Made by a program: the position numbers and the translations under genes
Assembly: GCA_936450465.1 (NCBI GenBank)
Contig: OW388296.1
Coordinates: 15,249,867-15,313,866, forward strand
Source: Gibbula magus
Lineage: Eukaryota; Mollusca; Gastropoda; Trochida; Trochidae
Direction: 5' to 3'
DNA: 64,000 bases
Part shown: positions 1 to 11,950 of the stretch, one piece after another
How the letters are laid out: each line of letters starts with the position of its first letter
Numbering within the stretch: the first letter of the stretch is position 1
The notes under the pieces: generated by a model
Seen by the model: the letters and a program-made list of their open reading frames with translations, nothing else
Databases searched by the model: none
Told to the model about the DNA's origin: nothing

Positions 1-330
1 CTTCCTTCTGCAACCATGGTGAAGTATCTGTCTTCCTTCTGCAACCATGGTGATGTATCTGTCCTTCTTCTGAAACCCTGGTGTTGTATCTGTCTTCCTT
101 CTGCAACCATGGTGATGTATCTTCCTTCCCTCTGCAACCATGGTGTTGTATCCGCCTTCCTTCTGCAACCATGGTGATGTATCTGTCTTCCTTCTGCAAC
201 CATGGCGAGGTATGTGTCTTCCTTCTGCAACCATGGTGATGTATCTTTCTTCCTTCTGTAACCATGGTGATGTATCCGTCTTCCTTCTGTAACCATGGTG
301 ATGTATCCGTCTTCAATATGCAACCATGGC
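1..330. repeat. 31-bp minisatellite array
   Basis: About ten and a half tandem copies of a 31-bp unit built on CTTCCTTCTGCAACCATGG followed by TGATGTATCTGT, with point variants. The array runs off the left edge of the window. A single related unit lies at 1823-1860 on the other side of the LINE, and a nine-copy array lies at 19060-19340 in the second duplicated unit. Because 31 is not a multiple of 3, open frames across it merely cycle through the same peptide and are not genes. Confidence 0.95.
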
Positions 331-336
331 GAGCCA

Positions 337-1816
337 ATTTCTTTATTTCAGTCGATATTTAGGCCAACGGCCTATAACAACATAGAATATATACAAAATA
401 GATAAACTTGATGCACATGCCTAAAAAGATATAGAATAAGAAAACGTTCATGTAATCAATGATTTTCTAAATTCCATAGCATGATATATGTACATTGCAA
501 CGTTTCTCATACATTCATCGTTCTTATTTGCCATCAATTCTATAAAATAGTATTTTGACGTTCTTGTGACATCGATATATCGTTCTCTAATGTGTGTGAG
601 CGGCTTACAAAGAAGTAGAAAGTGATACTCATCTTCTATCTCTCCTGATTTACATAACTTACATAATCTATCCCTACGTTCTATCCCATTCATCCTACCA
701 GTTTCTATTTCTAAAGGGAGTGTTCCACAACGGAAATTTGCCAAAGTACTTCTAAATTTACTTAATTGTAGGGAATTTATATAACTTTCAGTTTCGAATC
801 TTAGTTTAAAAGTTTTATAATTTTGAAGTTTCGATATAGTATCTATTGAAGTATACCAATCCGATAGGAAAACATCTTTTATTCTTTGTTTGAATTCACT
901 GATGAATAAGTTAATGTTTTGTACCCCCTGATTTGCCCAGACATACATAAATCCATTTGAGCATAAAATGTTTCTAACTTTAGTTACCCAGTTAACTTTA
1001 CCATTTGTATCATAAAGTAGTGACATTTTGTAAGATTTTTTGACATATCTATGGTCAGGCATTCTGATTATCTTCAGCCAGTATTTGACCACTCTTACCG
1101 TAGTATTAATAAATAAAGGAAAGCGGCCACATTCACCAAGGACAGCATAGTTAGGTGTTTTAATTGGCAACTTAAGATACCTCTTGCAAGCTGTTCTCTG
1201 AATTCTTTCAAGTTATCGTAATTTTTATGTCCCCAGATTTCGCAGCCATACGTTAGAATAGGTAATATTTTGCTATCAAAAATTTTGAAAAATACTTGGC
1301 TCTTTATGAAGCAATTCATATTCAATGTCTTGAGTATGCCATTCAAAGCTCTCTTACCTTCCATAGCTCTTCTGTTGATAGCATATTTCCATGATAACTG
1401 CGGGGTAAAATATATGCCTAAATATGTGTAAGTATTCACAAGTTTCAATTCTTCCCCGTCATACCTCCATTTCTCATTTGTAGCTAGCATACCCCCCTTT
1501 CTAAAAACCATAATATTTAATTTTGCCATATTAACCCGAAGTCCATATTCGACCGAAAATGCAGATAGAATGTTCAGTTGTTTTTGTAAATCTCTGCACA
1601 CATTAGAGAACAACACAATGTCATCAGCAAACAAAAGAAGATATATATGTACAAGATCTGGCATGATTTGTAGCCCATAACAATCTGAGCATTCAATACT
1701 AGTTGCTAGTTCATTTATATACAATGAAAATATTAGAGGGCTCATTATGTAACCCTGTTTTAAACCCATGGCATTTGAAAAATTCTGAATAAGTGTTATT
1801 ATTTCTGACACAGGCA
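337..1816 (-). mobile_element. 5'-truncated LINE inserted in the minisatellite
   Basis: A non-LTR retrotransposon remnant of about 1.48 kb on the minus strand. It contains part of a reverse transcriptase, the C-terminal zinc-knuckle region and a short 3' UTR ending near 337. Both flanks are minisatellite sequence, and GAGCCA occurs at 331-336 and again at 1817-1822, which fits a target-site duplication. The 5' part (endonuclease and first RT motifs) is missing, as is typical of truncated LINE insertions. The left edge of the tandem segmental duplication falls inside this element near 1557. Confidence 0.85.
448..1816 (-). pseudogene. LINE ORF2 remnant: reverse transcriptase plus CCHC-like tail, frameshifted
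   Basis: Reading down from 1816, one frame carries RT motifs: a GLKQG...SPLIFSLYINEL block, the catalytic FADDIVLF box near 1630, then conserved thumb-like sequence to about 1205. A frameshift near 1205 moves the reading frame, which then continues to the stop at 448. This second part includes the zinc-binding CKLC...EYHFLLLC motif near 600-660 that is typical of LINE C-termini. The frameshift and the lost N-terminus make it non-functional. In the second unit only 18797-19053 of this element survives. Confidence 0.9.
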
Positions 1817-1822
1817 GAGCCA

Positions 1823-1860
1823 TGTGTCTTCCTTCTGCAACCAAGGCGATGTATCTGCAA
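1823..1860. repeat. single minisatellite unit right of the LINE
   Basis: One unit of the 31-bp minisatellite. The corresponding place in the other duplicated unit (19060-19340) holds about nine copies, so the array expanded or contracted after duplication. Confidence 0.85.
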
Positions 1861-3638
1861 TGTTCTAGCGTCCTTGAGCAATCAACCAAAACTCGACGGC
1901 TCTGCTTTAGTAACGAACCATGTTCTAATTTGTCGTTACCGCCGATGTCGACTTGTGTACCTTATGTACGACCCAACCAAAACATTCTGACTCCGTCTGA
2001 CATTGAGCGACCTGCAGTGATCTGAATATGTTTAGCAGACAGCGGGCAGAACGGTCGCGGTACAGCGTACAGTGATATACGTTAACCGAGCTAACAAGAT
2101 ATATTCCCTTGTAACGTAAGTTTTCAATCAACAATTAAGTAGCATGGATATATTGATAGTGTGTCAAACACTTAGAATCATAACAAAATCTTTAAAATAT
2201 TAAATTTATGACAACAATTCATATACATTCAATACTTGTCTCTTCATAGCATGTGCAACTCGCAGTCTGGGGTCGTGTAAGCAATAAATATAGTGTCAAC
2301 AGTTTCTTATCGTATTTCTGAAGGTAGATACAATTGGTGAGATATGAAGAGACCCCAAGTAGCGATAGACTTCCTTTAAAGTAGCTGATAAGAGGAGCAG
2401 AGAGGGTGAGAGCATACTTGCAGATTACACACAGACAAGGTGCTGTAGTGATGTTCACTACGAAGCCAAGGTTAACAAAGAGAAATTGAGGCTCTGTACT
2501 TCATCAGACTAAATCATATCATGTTTTGTCCCCGGAATCTCCGTTTGTTCACCAGTCCTCATGTTTGCTTGTCCATTTGTCCGGAATCCTCTAACCTTGG
2601 TCATAACTTTTGATTGGTAAGTGATACAGACCTTTAAAGGTTCACATGTGCTATGGTCTATCAATTTGTGATGAGGCCTTATCATTTTATCTTGTGAGCA
2701 TTACCAATATTTTTACCACGGCCTAAACGTTTGATTTTAAGGACGTTGATGCTTAACATGTGTATCAGCTGTGACGAGACCAATCGGACAAGGTCATAAT
2801 TTTACCTTGTGACTTTGACCCTTTGCACAGAATGTTTTTAGAAAAAACTTTAAACTCCTACATTACTTTTGACTGGTCAGTGATATGCCGGCTTTATAAT
2901 TGACATGGTGTTGTTTTCTTGCGCGACCCATATGGTTTTGGGTTCACATTGACCAAATAAACTGCACATAGGAGTCCACTTTTAAAAAGCATTTCTTTTT
3001 GCGATGTAGACATAATCTATTTTAGGGCGTGGTCCCTGTTGTTATCAAATTCAACGAAGGTATCGTTATTCAACCTTTTAAGGAATATTAGCTCTTAAAG
3101 AGAAGACAATTATCGGTTTAGCATCATGCAACCAAACCTACAATTTTAACCGTTATTAGCCAGTGGTTCAAAATGCAAAAACTGTACGTACTGACGCCGA
3201 AAGTGTTGCCATGCCAACCAAGCCCATCGGGCTTTCCAGATCCGGTCAGCAACAAACGGCAATATGGATATGACAAATCTGGGAAATGAGCTTGCAACTT
3301 CATACATTTTTAACAAACATTACTTTGATATTGTGATATTAAATATCAACCATAGATCGATGAATTAATCAATAGTAGTAACTGAGTTGACAGGTGGTGT
3401 CGACAAAACGAAGTGTTTCATTAATAAATTCAATAATTCGATGGAAGTTGACAACGCGTGGTTTCATCCAAAATACAAACATAATAAAAAATATTTAGAG
3501 CCATTTGTTAACTTTGGGGCAAGAACTTCTGGGGAATATTAACTTTACACTTGCAACATTTTAGTGATTAAAACAAGGGTGAATCCTCGTCAAAGATATA
3601 TATATTAACATAAAGTGATAAGAAACGCATGATTTATG
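1861..3638. other. duplicated spacer, no gene seen
   Basis: AT-rich non-coding DNA shared with 19341-21472. The part 2520-3000 has decayed repeat wording (a recurring 'ctt-ggtcataacttt' phrase and 'gaccttgacc'-like phrases) like that in the direct repeats of the Helentron-like elements. At 2634-2637 lies the empty TTAA site that is filled by a MITE in unit B. Short open frames here lack splice context and homology. Confidence 0.7.
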
Positions 3639-3759
3639 GATAACAACTTCTTTATTGTGAACATGCCCGATGTTCTCGGTGTTCTCTACAATCCACATGA
3701 TGAAGGAGTAAATATATTTCCACACATCGTGTATGTTCACAATAAAGAAGCTGTTAACC
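3639..3759. mobile_element. hairpin MITE, AACTTCTTTATTGTGAA arms
   Basis: Inverted arms of about 35 bp with the common core AACTTCTTTATTGTGAACAT flank a short loop. The same element sits at 21473-21604 in unit B, and a relative with similar arm ends lies at 52745-52903. The open frame inside is an accident of the palindrome. Confidence 0.75.
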
Positions 3760-4824
3760 AGAAATATTCCTCTTCTGAAGTTTATATTGATTCATCTAAA
3801 TCATCTACAAAAATCTTGTAAAAGAAATGTTGCATACATTAATATCAATTTTAACATAGTGCTGTCGATATTTGTTTTATTTAAAAAATGACTATATTTT
3901 ACATAAAAAAGGAACACGATGACCACCTTTTTATTTCATTTCTGAAATTAGTACTCTCATTTGTACATGAATATGTTTATTTTCAGAAAAATATAATCTA
4001 CTCTATCTGGGTAGGGTATGTCAAACCAAAACATACAGCTACGTATAAACGTGTTAAAGAAATAGTACGACTGGAACATATTTTTGTAGAAGGGAAATTC
4101 AAGGAGAAACTCTCCTTTGTGGCGTTACGCCATTTATATTTCCATTAATTCCCACAACTGAGACATGTTACGGAATGTTTCTTTCAATCAAAGCCTATTA
4201 TACACTATGGAAATATACCATTGAATTTCGTTTCCACAAAACAAACCCCTGTTGTACTGTCCTGTTTATTTAAATATCATTTTCTGTGAAAACATCCTCA
4301 AGTCCAAACCCATTAATTCAAATCACGTGTCGAGCTACAGTAAAATATACGTGGCTTAAAACGTGTTTCCCCGTGAAATAACAGTAGTCACTGACGGTAC
4401 TGTATTAGATATGATCTCATATTTGATTTAAGGATCATTTCCTTGAACTGTTAACCTTTGCCCGACTACAAGGAAGTTGTTTGGCAGACGCTGTACAATT
4501 AATCACTTATTTCCCTCACTAATCAAATAATTAACAAACATCACCAATCACTCAATGCTACATAATCGATGAAAATACATGGTATATTAATTCATTTGGT
4601 ATACTTTGCGATTATTTAGTTTTAAATTTGAATATTTGCATGTAGATATTGTTAGATTCTCGACAATTTGTCCCATACATGTTCGGCTTATTAAGACTTA
4701 ACAATCTAAGATATGTTGCCATCTGATTGACCTGCGCAAGGTCATGTGACCACATGTGAAAACAAACCTAAACCTGAAGGTTTCACAATATTTTAAAAAA
4801 ATATATATTTTGACGTTAAAGAAA
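3760..4824. other. duplicated spacer, no gene seen
   Basis: Non-coding sequence shared with 21605-23991. Near 4184 it contains the intact empty target (CAAAGCC) of the Harbinger element that is present only in unit B. An 86-codon open frame at 3888-4148 is disrupted in length in the other copy and has no recognisable domain. Confidence 0.65.
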
Positions 4825-5184
<360 letters not shown>

Positions 5185-5254
5185 AACCGTCAGGACTATG
5201 ACATCTCTTGCATTGTTTAGCAAAAGGCATGTTGTCGCATGTTGTCAACAAGTA

Positions 5255-5260
5255 TTTATT
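5255..5260 (-). terminator. candidate polyadenylation signal of TLR copy A
   Basis: On the minus strand this reads AATAAA, about 150 nt after the stop codon at 5409. The same hexamer is kept at 24394-24399 in copy B. Use is inferred; no transcript evidence is available. Confidence 0.45.
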
Positions 5261-5408
5261 TTCAATTTAAAAATTTAAAAGAAACAGAATAATATCAATG
5301 TATAGCCTATTGAATGTTATATAGTCATGAGTGAAATACTCTAACCTAAAATCACAGAATTTTTTTTTTTACAGGATGCAACTGAAAATCACTCTGTAAG
5401 AGCAAGCA

Positions 5409-6396
5409 TCACAAAGACAGTCTTCGTCGTTTCTCGTTTGGCTTTCCTAATAACAATCTCAAACGATTAAAGAAGGCTTTTCTGGCATAATCCTCCTCTC
5501 CCCACATCAAGTAAGTTGTCGTCTGCAACATTACCCGCATCGCCTTGGTAACGAAGCGAGCATCAATCTCTTCCAGCATCACCACCACCAGGAGGCGCTG
5601 GTCGTTCTCCAGCACGTGACGCTGAATCAGAGCCAGCTCGAACTGGCACCAGGCGCTTTTAGCAAATGTGTTTGACAGGACGATGATCAGATTGCGACTG
5701 TTCTCCACAGAGTCCACAATGTTGTCCACAATCAACTTCCCGACCTCAAAGTCCCTGTCATGGATACACAGCTTCAATTTCCCAGCACCTTCCAGGACAG
5801 GCATCATGGTCTTCACAATCCAGGGCCTATCTTCATTGCTGTAAGCGACAAACGCGTCGTATTGGTAAACACTGGTGTCCACTTCCGGTCTGTTTTTGTA
5901 TCTCATCATGTAGACACAATACCTGACGTGCCAGCGGTATCTATACAAGACAGACCCAACCAGCATAGACACTATCAACAGAGTTGAGCCTGTCAATGTG
6001 ATGATCTTGGAGTTAAAGTCCAGGAGACAAATATTATCTGAAAGAGGGACGTCTTTGAGGTTCATATTCTTATACCCTGGAGGACTGAGACAGCGATACC
6101 TGGAGGTACCAAATGTTTGTGGATATTTCTCCATCCACTCTACCAGCCATCTGAGATCGCAGCTGCAATGAAACGGATTTAGCGAGAAATCTATCCTCTT
6201 CGCGAAGGATCTAAAACCATTTTTGAAGGACCTTTCCGATAAGGTTGTGAGTTCGTTCTGCCTCATGTATATTGTCCTGAGATAGGGCAGACTGTCTAGA
6301 GTCCCGTCCGGCCAGGTGACGATCCTGTTGTTGTACAGAACCAGCTCCCGAAGGTTCCTCAGGTGCGTCGTAATGGCTGGGGGAATCCTGGTCAAC
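5409..6396 (-). CDS. TLR copy A, coding exon 2 (last LRRs, LRRCT, TM, TIR)
   Basis: Begins with the final base of the split arginine codon and continues LTRIPPA. It encodes the last LRRs, the LRRCT cap, the transmembrane helix and the whole TIR domain, ending KRRRLSL and stop. The TM-TIR part has only five nucleotide differences from copy B, all silent. Confidence 0.93.
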
Positions 6397-8148
6397 CTGT
6401 AAACAGAGAGAAATGTTGCATTCTTCAAAAAGTAAACGGCAAATATACGAAATGTAAGGGAACGACTTTGCCTAGTCTGTCATCCAGACCCCTAGACAAG
6501 TCTACAACAAGTCTCTTAGCTCAGTTGAAAATGAACACATCTCAGAGGCTCCTTTTTAAAAAATTTAATTTTTTTTTAAATTTAATGAAATAATTCATTT
6601 CAGAGGCTAAATGTTAGACTAGACTGTGCCCTATACACAGAGAGAGATAAATATTAAAAATAAAGTAAAGATACCATTTTGCCTTCAAGTTCTCAAAAAT
6701 ACAGGCAAGGAGGTACGAATTGAAGTCAGTCCGATACAAATATTGCTCACGTATGCAAAGGATACATAATTCATTCACGATACAAGATGTTCATTTGCAG
6801 GCTGATAACGAGATCCAGACTGCAATGATTTACTCAAATAATCAAAATATACATTAGATATACATGTATAATTTACTTATTTACACATGTTTTTAAAACA
6901 AGTACATAAAATACAGCATCAGCCTCAGAAAGAATGATCAAACTTGTGTATACATTATATACTTTTCTTACAAACTTTTGAAAAAGTATTATTTTGAAAT
7001 TTTGTAAAGTGATATGTTGTGTACCTGCATCCGCCCATGATTAATATCTGGAGACTTCCGAGTGGACTGAACAAGTTGTCGAACTCTCTGTCCGGAGTCT
7101 TGTCCATGATGTTGTCGGCCATGTTGAGAAGATACATGGAGGTACAACCCTGAAAGAAGTCGAGGGTTCGTCCCGGGTTCTGGGTGTACAAGAAGTTTTT
7201 ACGAAAGAATACTCTTTTGAGGTTGGAATTATTGAATGCCAAGTGGTGTATCTTTTGCAGAGCAAATGATTCTGATAATGTTATCACTTCCAACGAGGGA
7301 AGTCTTGCAAAGAAGTTTTCCTCCAGAGTATGGATGAGGTTCCCGTTCAGGTGGATTTTGTTTAAGTGTCTGAGGCAGGAGAAGCTTTGAGAGTCGATGT
7401 GCCTCAGGAAGTTCCACTGAATGTTGATTTCGGTTAACCTGGGGAAATGAATTATGGATCCACAGAACCCTGGGAACTCATTGATTTCGTTGTTATCTAT
7501 CTTAAGCAGTGTCGCATAGCAGACAAAATCTGCTGGAAATGTGATGTTTGAGATTTTATTGTGTCCTAATTTCAGCTGCTGCAAGCCAGTGATATTCCCC
7601 AATGCTTTGTAATTTATCGATATTAAGTCATTATATTGAAGGCTGATATTAAGAACCGGTGAAGATTTGAAAGGTTCGAACAACCCGTCCGGAAGTTGAG
7701 ATATCCCCATCTGACTGCAATTCAACTTCCGGAACCTGGAACCATTCACAACTCCACTGAATGCCGTTTGAAGCTGATATACGTCGATCGTGTTCCAGCT
7801 CAAATCCAAACCCGTCAAAAAGTGCAGTTCTTTAAACACATTTTGGGAAATGTTTACAATGCCGATGTTCACCATATTGATGTAGGTCACTTTTAACCTC
7901 GTGTAGTTTTGAAAGAAGTTATCGCTGATGACTGATATATTGCTATTAGCCACGTGGAGATCAAGGGGTTGGTTTAGGTTGACGCAGTCTGGAGGGGCAG
8001 GGAGGGAGTCTGGTTGGTTAAAGTGTATACACGTGACCAGTTGGTACGGTGTTGGGTCGCAGAAACATGTCCCAGATGATGGTCTGTGAGCGGTCGTAGC
8101 GTGGCTCAAACTCAGAATCGTGGTGATCAGAACGTGTGTCACTGTCAT
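5409..8148 (-). CDS. Toll-like receptor, copy A (two coding exons, 703 aa)
   Basis: A membrane pattern-recognition receptor of the single-cysteine-cluster (vertebrate-like) TLR type. The coding exons are 8148-7025 and 6396-5409, joined by a 628-nt intron (donor GCAG|GTAC, acceptor TTTACAG|GTTG, phase 2). The start is the methionine at 8148, because an acceptor (TTTTCAG) lies 18 nt upstream; an in-frame ATG at 8193 would lie in the intron. Order: signal peptide (1-20), LRRNT-like CFC...C, about 14 leucine-rich repeats, LRRCT with cysteines near 452, 454, 477 and 498, one transmembrane segment (about 506-526), and TIR (about 553-691) with box 1 YDAFVAYS and box 3 region AFFNRLRLLL. The BB loop reads RDFEVGK, with Val593 in place of the usual proline. 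The family signals through TIR adaptors such as MyD88; the ligand is unknown. Confidence 0.93.
6397..7024 (-). other. TLR copy A intron
   Basis: 628 nt, GT-AG, with a clear pyrimidine run (TTTCTCTCTGTTTACAG) before the acceptor. The corresponding intron of copy B is 25536-26151 (616 nt), in which that run is interrupted by purines. Confidence 0.88.
7025..8148 (-). CDS. TLR copy A, coding exon 1 (signal peptide and most LRRs)
   Basis: Encodes residues 1-375. The signal peptide is MTVTHVLITTILSLSHATTA, followed by CFCDP and about a dozen LRRs with many N-x-S/T sites. The exon ends within the codon AG|G. If the intron were retained, translation would add about 23 residues and stop at 6955. Confidence 0.92.
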
Positions 8149-8166
8149 CTTGGATGGTAAATATAT
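8149..8166 (-). other. 5' UTR stub and splice acceptor upstream of the TLR A start
   Basis: The minus strand reads CTGTTTTCAG and then 18 nt before the ATG, so a non-coding 5' exon is expected upstream. A good candidate donor (GAGGG|GTAAGTTTT) lies at 9421-9423 and another (ACCGC|GTAAGTTTT) at about 12986-12990. Both are conserved in unit B. Confidence 0.55.
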
Positions 8167-8266
8167 CTGAAAACAGCCAATATAATATTTCAAGTATCAA
8201 ATGTCTCGCAATGAAAATAAGCTTCACTTCACAAAATGCTATCTAACCTTAAACGAAGTTTAAAAA

Positions 8267-8987
8267 TAGAGCCATGGGCTCTGTAGCTCATCAGTATTTA
8301 AATTGTTTAATGATGAAGACTGAAATAGATTTTTAGGTCATGGCTTGAGGCCCTTATTTGAGGCACCACAGAGTCTCCAAATCTAAAATTTAGAATCCCC
8401 ATTGGCTAAAGAGTCTGCACACAATATTACAGCCTTCTAGGTACATTTGTTCTGGAGTAGATGAAAATAGGTATTTAAGGATGTGAACCCCGTGACCCCA
8501 AATGGGGTCACGGGGTCACGAAATCTACAATTTAGAATCCCCATTGGCTAAGGAGTCTGCGCACAACTTTTCAGCTCTCTAGACCTTTTGGAACTGGAGA
8601 AGAAGATGAAAATAGGTTTTTAAGGATGTGACCCCAGTGACCCCATTTGGGGTCATGGGGTCACGAAATCTACAATTTAGAATCCCCAATACCCAAGGAG
8701 TCTGCACACAAGTTTTCAGCTCTCTAGACCTTTTGGAACTGGAGAAGAAGATGAAAATAGGTTTTTAAGGATGTGACCCCTGTGACCCCATTTGGGGTCA
8801 TGGGGTCACGAAATCTACAATTTAGAATCCCCATTTGCCAAGGAGTCTGCACATAAAATTTCAGCTCCGGGAGTCATTGGTTCTGGAGAAGAAGTCGAAA
8901 AAGCGAAAAGTTTACGGACGGATGGACGGACGGACGGACGGATGGACGGACGCCGCACACCATGCCATGCCATAAGCCCATGATGAG
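8267..8987 (+). mobile_element. Helentron/pearl-like element, family A (unit A only)
   Basis: A 721-bp insertion absent from unit B, whose empty site is near 27380. The 5' end has the hairpin AGAGCC-ATG-GGCTCT followed by TAGCTCATCAG. The body is direct repeats with a 145-bp spacing (AAATCTACAATTTAGAATCC at 8521, 8666 and 8811), then a GGAC microsatellite (about 8913-8951), then CCATAAGCCCATGATGAG as the inverted 3' motif. It encodes no protein. It lies in the presumed 5' intron of TLR A. The family assignment is inferred from architecture. Confidence 0.8.
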
Positions 8988-8994
8988 TTAAAAA

Positions 8995-9547
8995 GTGAAA
9001 CTATGAATTATGAGACCTTCACCCGTGCTGACATACAAGAATTCACATTCACGCTGATCACATGCAAAAATGAATATAATATGCCCATTACTCACGTTAT
9101 CTCTTATGACATTATGTGAAATGTCAGTGAACTTTGATATCACGCACGTTCTATTTAGCAGGGGCGGATACATGTGAACTATGTTTAAATGACCAGTTAG
9201 TAAAGACAGTGGTGCAAAAGATTTACACATACAATACTTTTCATAAATTATAGTTAGGCTTGGATCCTTTTCTTTTTATTGAGAAACAACGTATCCGTCC
9301 CTGCTTAAAATGGTTTAGCTTTTAATGCATTTATGCAGCAAAATATATCTAATAAATCTATATAAACAAATCAAGTAATAGGCAGAGACATACAGCGGGA
9401 AAGAAAAGGCTTTAAAACTTACCCCTCGATAATGAAATTAGTAAAACTGTGCGATATCGTTCACGTATCGACATGTGATATGCAGGAAGGAAGTGCGCTT
9501 ATGACTGTCTCCTTACTGAACAGTGCTGTTCATGAATGAAGTCATCT
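8995..9547. other. TLR A upstream region with candidate 5' exon
   Basis: Non-coding sequence conserved in unit B (27388-28870 without its insertions). The minus-strand donor at 9421-9423 (GAGGG|GTAAGTTTT) would end a 5' UTR exon transcribed from roughly 9423-9560. Promoter elements cannot be identified reliably. Confidence 0.4.
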
Positions 9548-10244
9548 CACATACGTACCCCCTCCATCTGCTATCCGTCCATTGAGAATTATAGATGTGA
9601 AGGGTACAATGTTTAAAAAAAACAGCTTCAAGCATCATAAAATTGTCCAAAATAATTTTGGGAACTGGCTTTGTTATTACAAAATTTCATTCAACCAGAT
9701 GTACTATTTTTCAGGTAACTTAATTTTTCCCATTAGAGCATCACACCGGTAATTTGTACCAAGTTCAATTTCGGATTCAAGGGCCATAACTACGTAAAAA
9801 ATAATATTTCGGAAATGGATTTTAAACTCGATGAAGAGTATCATCTGGACTACCTCTATGCTAAATTTCATTCATCTAGATGTAATAGTTTCCGAGAAAA
9901 CTTGTCCCCATTGGAGCATCACAGTTCTTTTGGTACAAAGTTCAATTTCGGATTCCAGGGCCATAACTCCGTAAAAAATAATATTACGGAAATAGTTTTC
10001 GAACTCGATAAAGAGTATGGTCATGAGTACTCACTAAGTCTAAGTAAAACCGTTTCCATGGAAACGACAACAAAATTTAAATCTCAGAAAATTGAAAACT
10101 GTCTGTGCGAGATGGGAAGAACATGGTTAACAACTGTACAAAGTTTGGTTGATGTACCTTTGACGGTTTTTGAGAAAATTGACCGGACGGAAGGACGGAC
10201 GGAATGACCGCTATATACCTCCGCTTACTTCGTAGCGGGGGTAT
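9548..10244 (+). mobile_element. Helentron/pearl-like element, family B (two 177-bp repeats)
   Basis: The 5' part carries TACCCCCTCCATCTGCTATC. The body has AAGTTCAATTTCGGATTC phrases at 9763 and 9940, exactly 177 bp apart. Then come a short GGAC/GGAA microsatellite and a 3' hairpin TACCTCCGC...GCGGGGGTAT. The 5' hairpin is deleted here but present in the unit B copy (28871-29770). The open frame 9815-10207 persists only because 177 is divisible by three. Confidence 0.8.
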
Positions 10245-10787
10245 AAAATGGATAGAATTTATTTCGATACTTTTTCACCTTGCCGTGGGAAAATGCAAGT
10301 GGAAGACTGTCCCAATTTCCTGAATACAATATAATATATATACAATTACGTCCCTTGCCATTGATGACGCTACATCATTAGCAACACGTATAAGTTTCCC
10401 TGATTAACACTTTGTTGTGAAACCTGTCGGAAATGAACCTTAAACTGAAAGTTAATCTTCAGTATGTCATTATTTAAGAACATCTAAAAGATAAACCATG
10501 ACCTTTTATTAACTTTATATATATATATAACTTGAAAAGACCGATATACTGGTCGACTAAATCGGAGCTGCTAATTCAACAAAAACACAATCGTACTATC
10601 CCTCTCAGTGCGCATCTTGAACTATGTGGAAAAAAATATTATTCTGTTTTTCCGATATACAAAGTTGATTCTACTTGGCCAATACGGAAATACTTAATTA
10701 ATGACCATTTTATTAATTAACTTCTATTCATTCTATTTGAACAACACTAGACATCTCATTTATATTGAAATGATAATTATAAACAAG
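10245..10787. other. duplicated spacer, no gene seen
   Basis: AT-rich non-coding DNA matching 29771-31287. At about 10432 it keeps the empty site (GGAAATGAACC) of the family D element found in unit B. Confidence 0.6.
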
Positions 10788-11787
10788 TGTTTGCCACTAA
10801 CATGGCAATGTCCCCCGCCGGTGACATTGAGTTAGTAAGACACATCATTGGAGCTATTTATATATTGCATTACTGGTAAAAAGTGATATGATGATCAGCA
10901 ATTTTTAAGACTTTGGGTGCTTGGGTTCATGATATATCGTGTTAATAAGAGTTCTAGAAGCGGTCAATGTGTTGTGGTGACCTTGAAAATAAGGTCATTG
11001 TCACCAAAATGTACTTGTGTGTGTGTCATCCCCCAATGTAGGCTGACACCAAATTTGAAGCCTTTGGATGCAATATCTCATGAGATAACACGTTAACAAG
11101 AGTTCAAAAAGTGGTCAAAGTGAAGAGGTGACCTTGAAAATAAGGTCAAGGTCACCAAATCGACTGGTGTCTGCGTCATCCTCCAATGTAGACTGACACC
11201 AAATTTGAAAACATTTGGTCCAACCGGTCATGATATATCGCGTAAACAAGACTTTGAAAAGTGGTCAGTGTCGCAATGACCTTGGAAAAAGGTGAAGGTC
11301 CCCAAAATCGACTGGTGTCTGCGTCTTCGCCCAATGTAGGCTGACACCTAATTTAAAAACATTGGGTCCAACCGGTCATAATAAATGGTGATAAGAAGAG
11401 TTCCAAAAGTGGTCAAAGTGTTGTAGTGACCTTGAAAATAAGGTCAAGGTCACCAAAATTGACTGGTGTCTGCGTCTTTCCCCAATGTAGGCAGACACCA
11501 AATTTGAAGACTTTGGATGCAACGATTCATGAGATATTGCGTAAACAAGAGTTTAAAAAGTGGTCAAAGTGTCGTGGTGACCTTGAAAATAAGGCCAAGG
11601 TCACCAAAATCGACTGGTGTCTGCGTCTTACAACAATGTAGGCAGACATCAAATTTGAAGAGTTTGGATGCAACGCTTCATAAGATATCGCGTAAACAAG
11701 AAATGTGACGTACGTACGTACAGACGTACGTACGTACGGACGCCGCTAAATACATAGTCACCCGTTCCGCGTTGCGGCGGGGGACAA
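10788..11787 (+). mobile_element. Helentron/pearl-like element, family C (unit A only)
   Basis: A 1000-bp insertion bracketed by CAAG (10784-10787 and 11788-11791). Unit B has the empty site at about 31289. The 5' hairpin TTGCCA...TGGCAA precedes TGTCCCCCGCC. Five direct repeats of about 150 bp follow ('tgaccttgaaaataagg' at 10978, 11129, 11277, 11427 and 11578). Then come an ACGT microsatellite (11709-11740) and the inverted 3' motif GGCGGGGGACA. It is non-coding. Confidence 0.85.
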
Positions 11788-11874
11788 CAAGATTGATGAA
11801 CAAATAGCACGGGTCAAAGTTGTGAAGCGACAGCTTCGGGCTTTCACCAAATGTGAAAGTGCGCATGCTCAGAC

Positions 11875-11950
11875 TCAGATTGGCCTAGTTTGTCTCGTAT
11901 TGGCCCAGTTTTTCCCGTATTGGCCCAGTTTCCCCGTATTGGCCCAGTTG
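11875..11950. repeat. short tandem repeat of a CGTATTGGCCCAGTTT unit
   Basis: Four copies of an 18-20-bp unit. They are repeated at 31374-31450 in unit B. Confidence 0.85.

Noticed and set aside
8149..8193. Upstream in-frame ATG at 8193 as the TLR start
   Set aside because: A splice acceptor at 8167-8169 lies between it and the methionine at 8148, and the latter begins a good signal peptide. The same holds at 27314 versus 27269.
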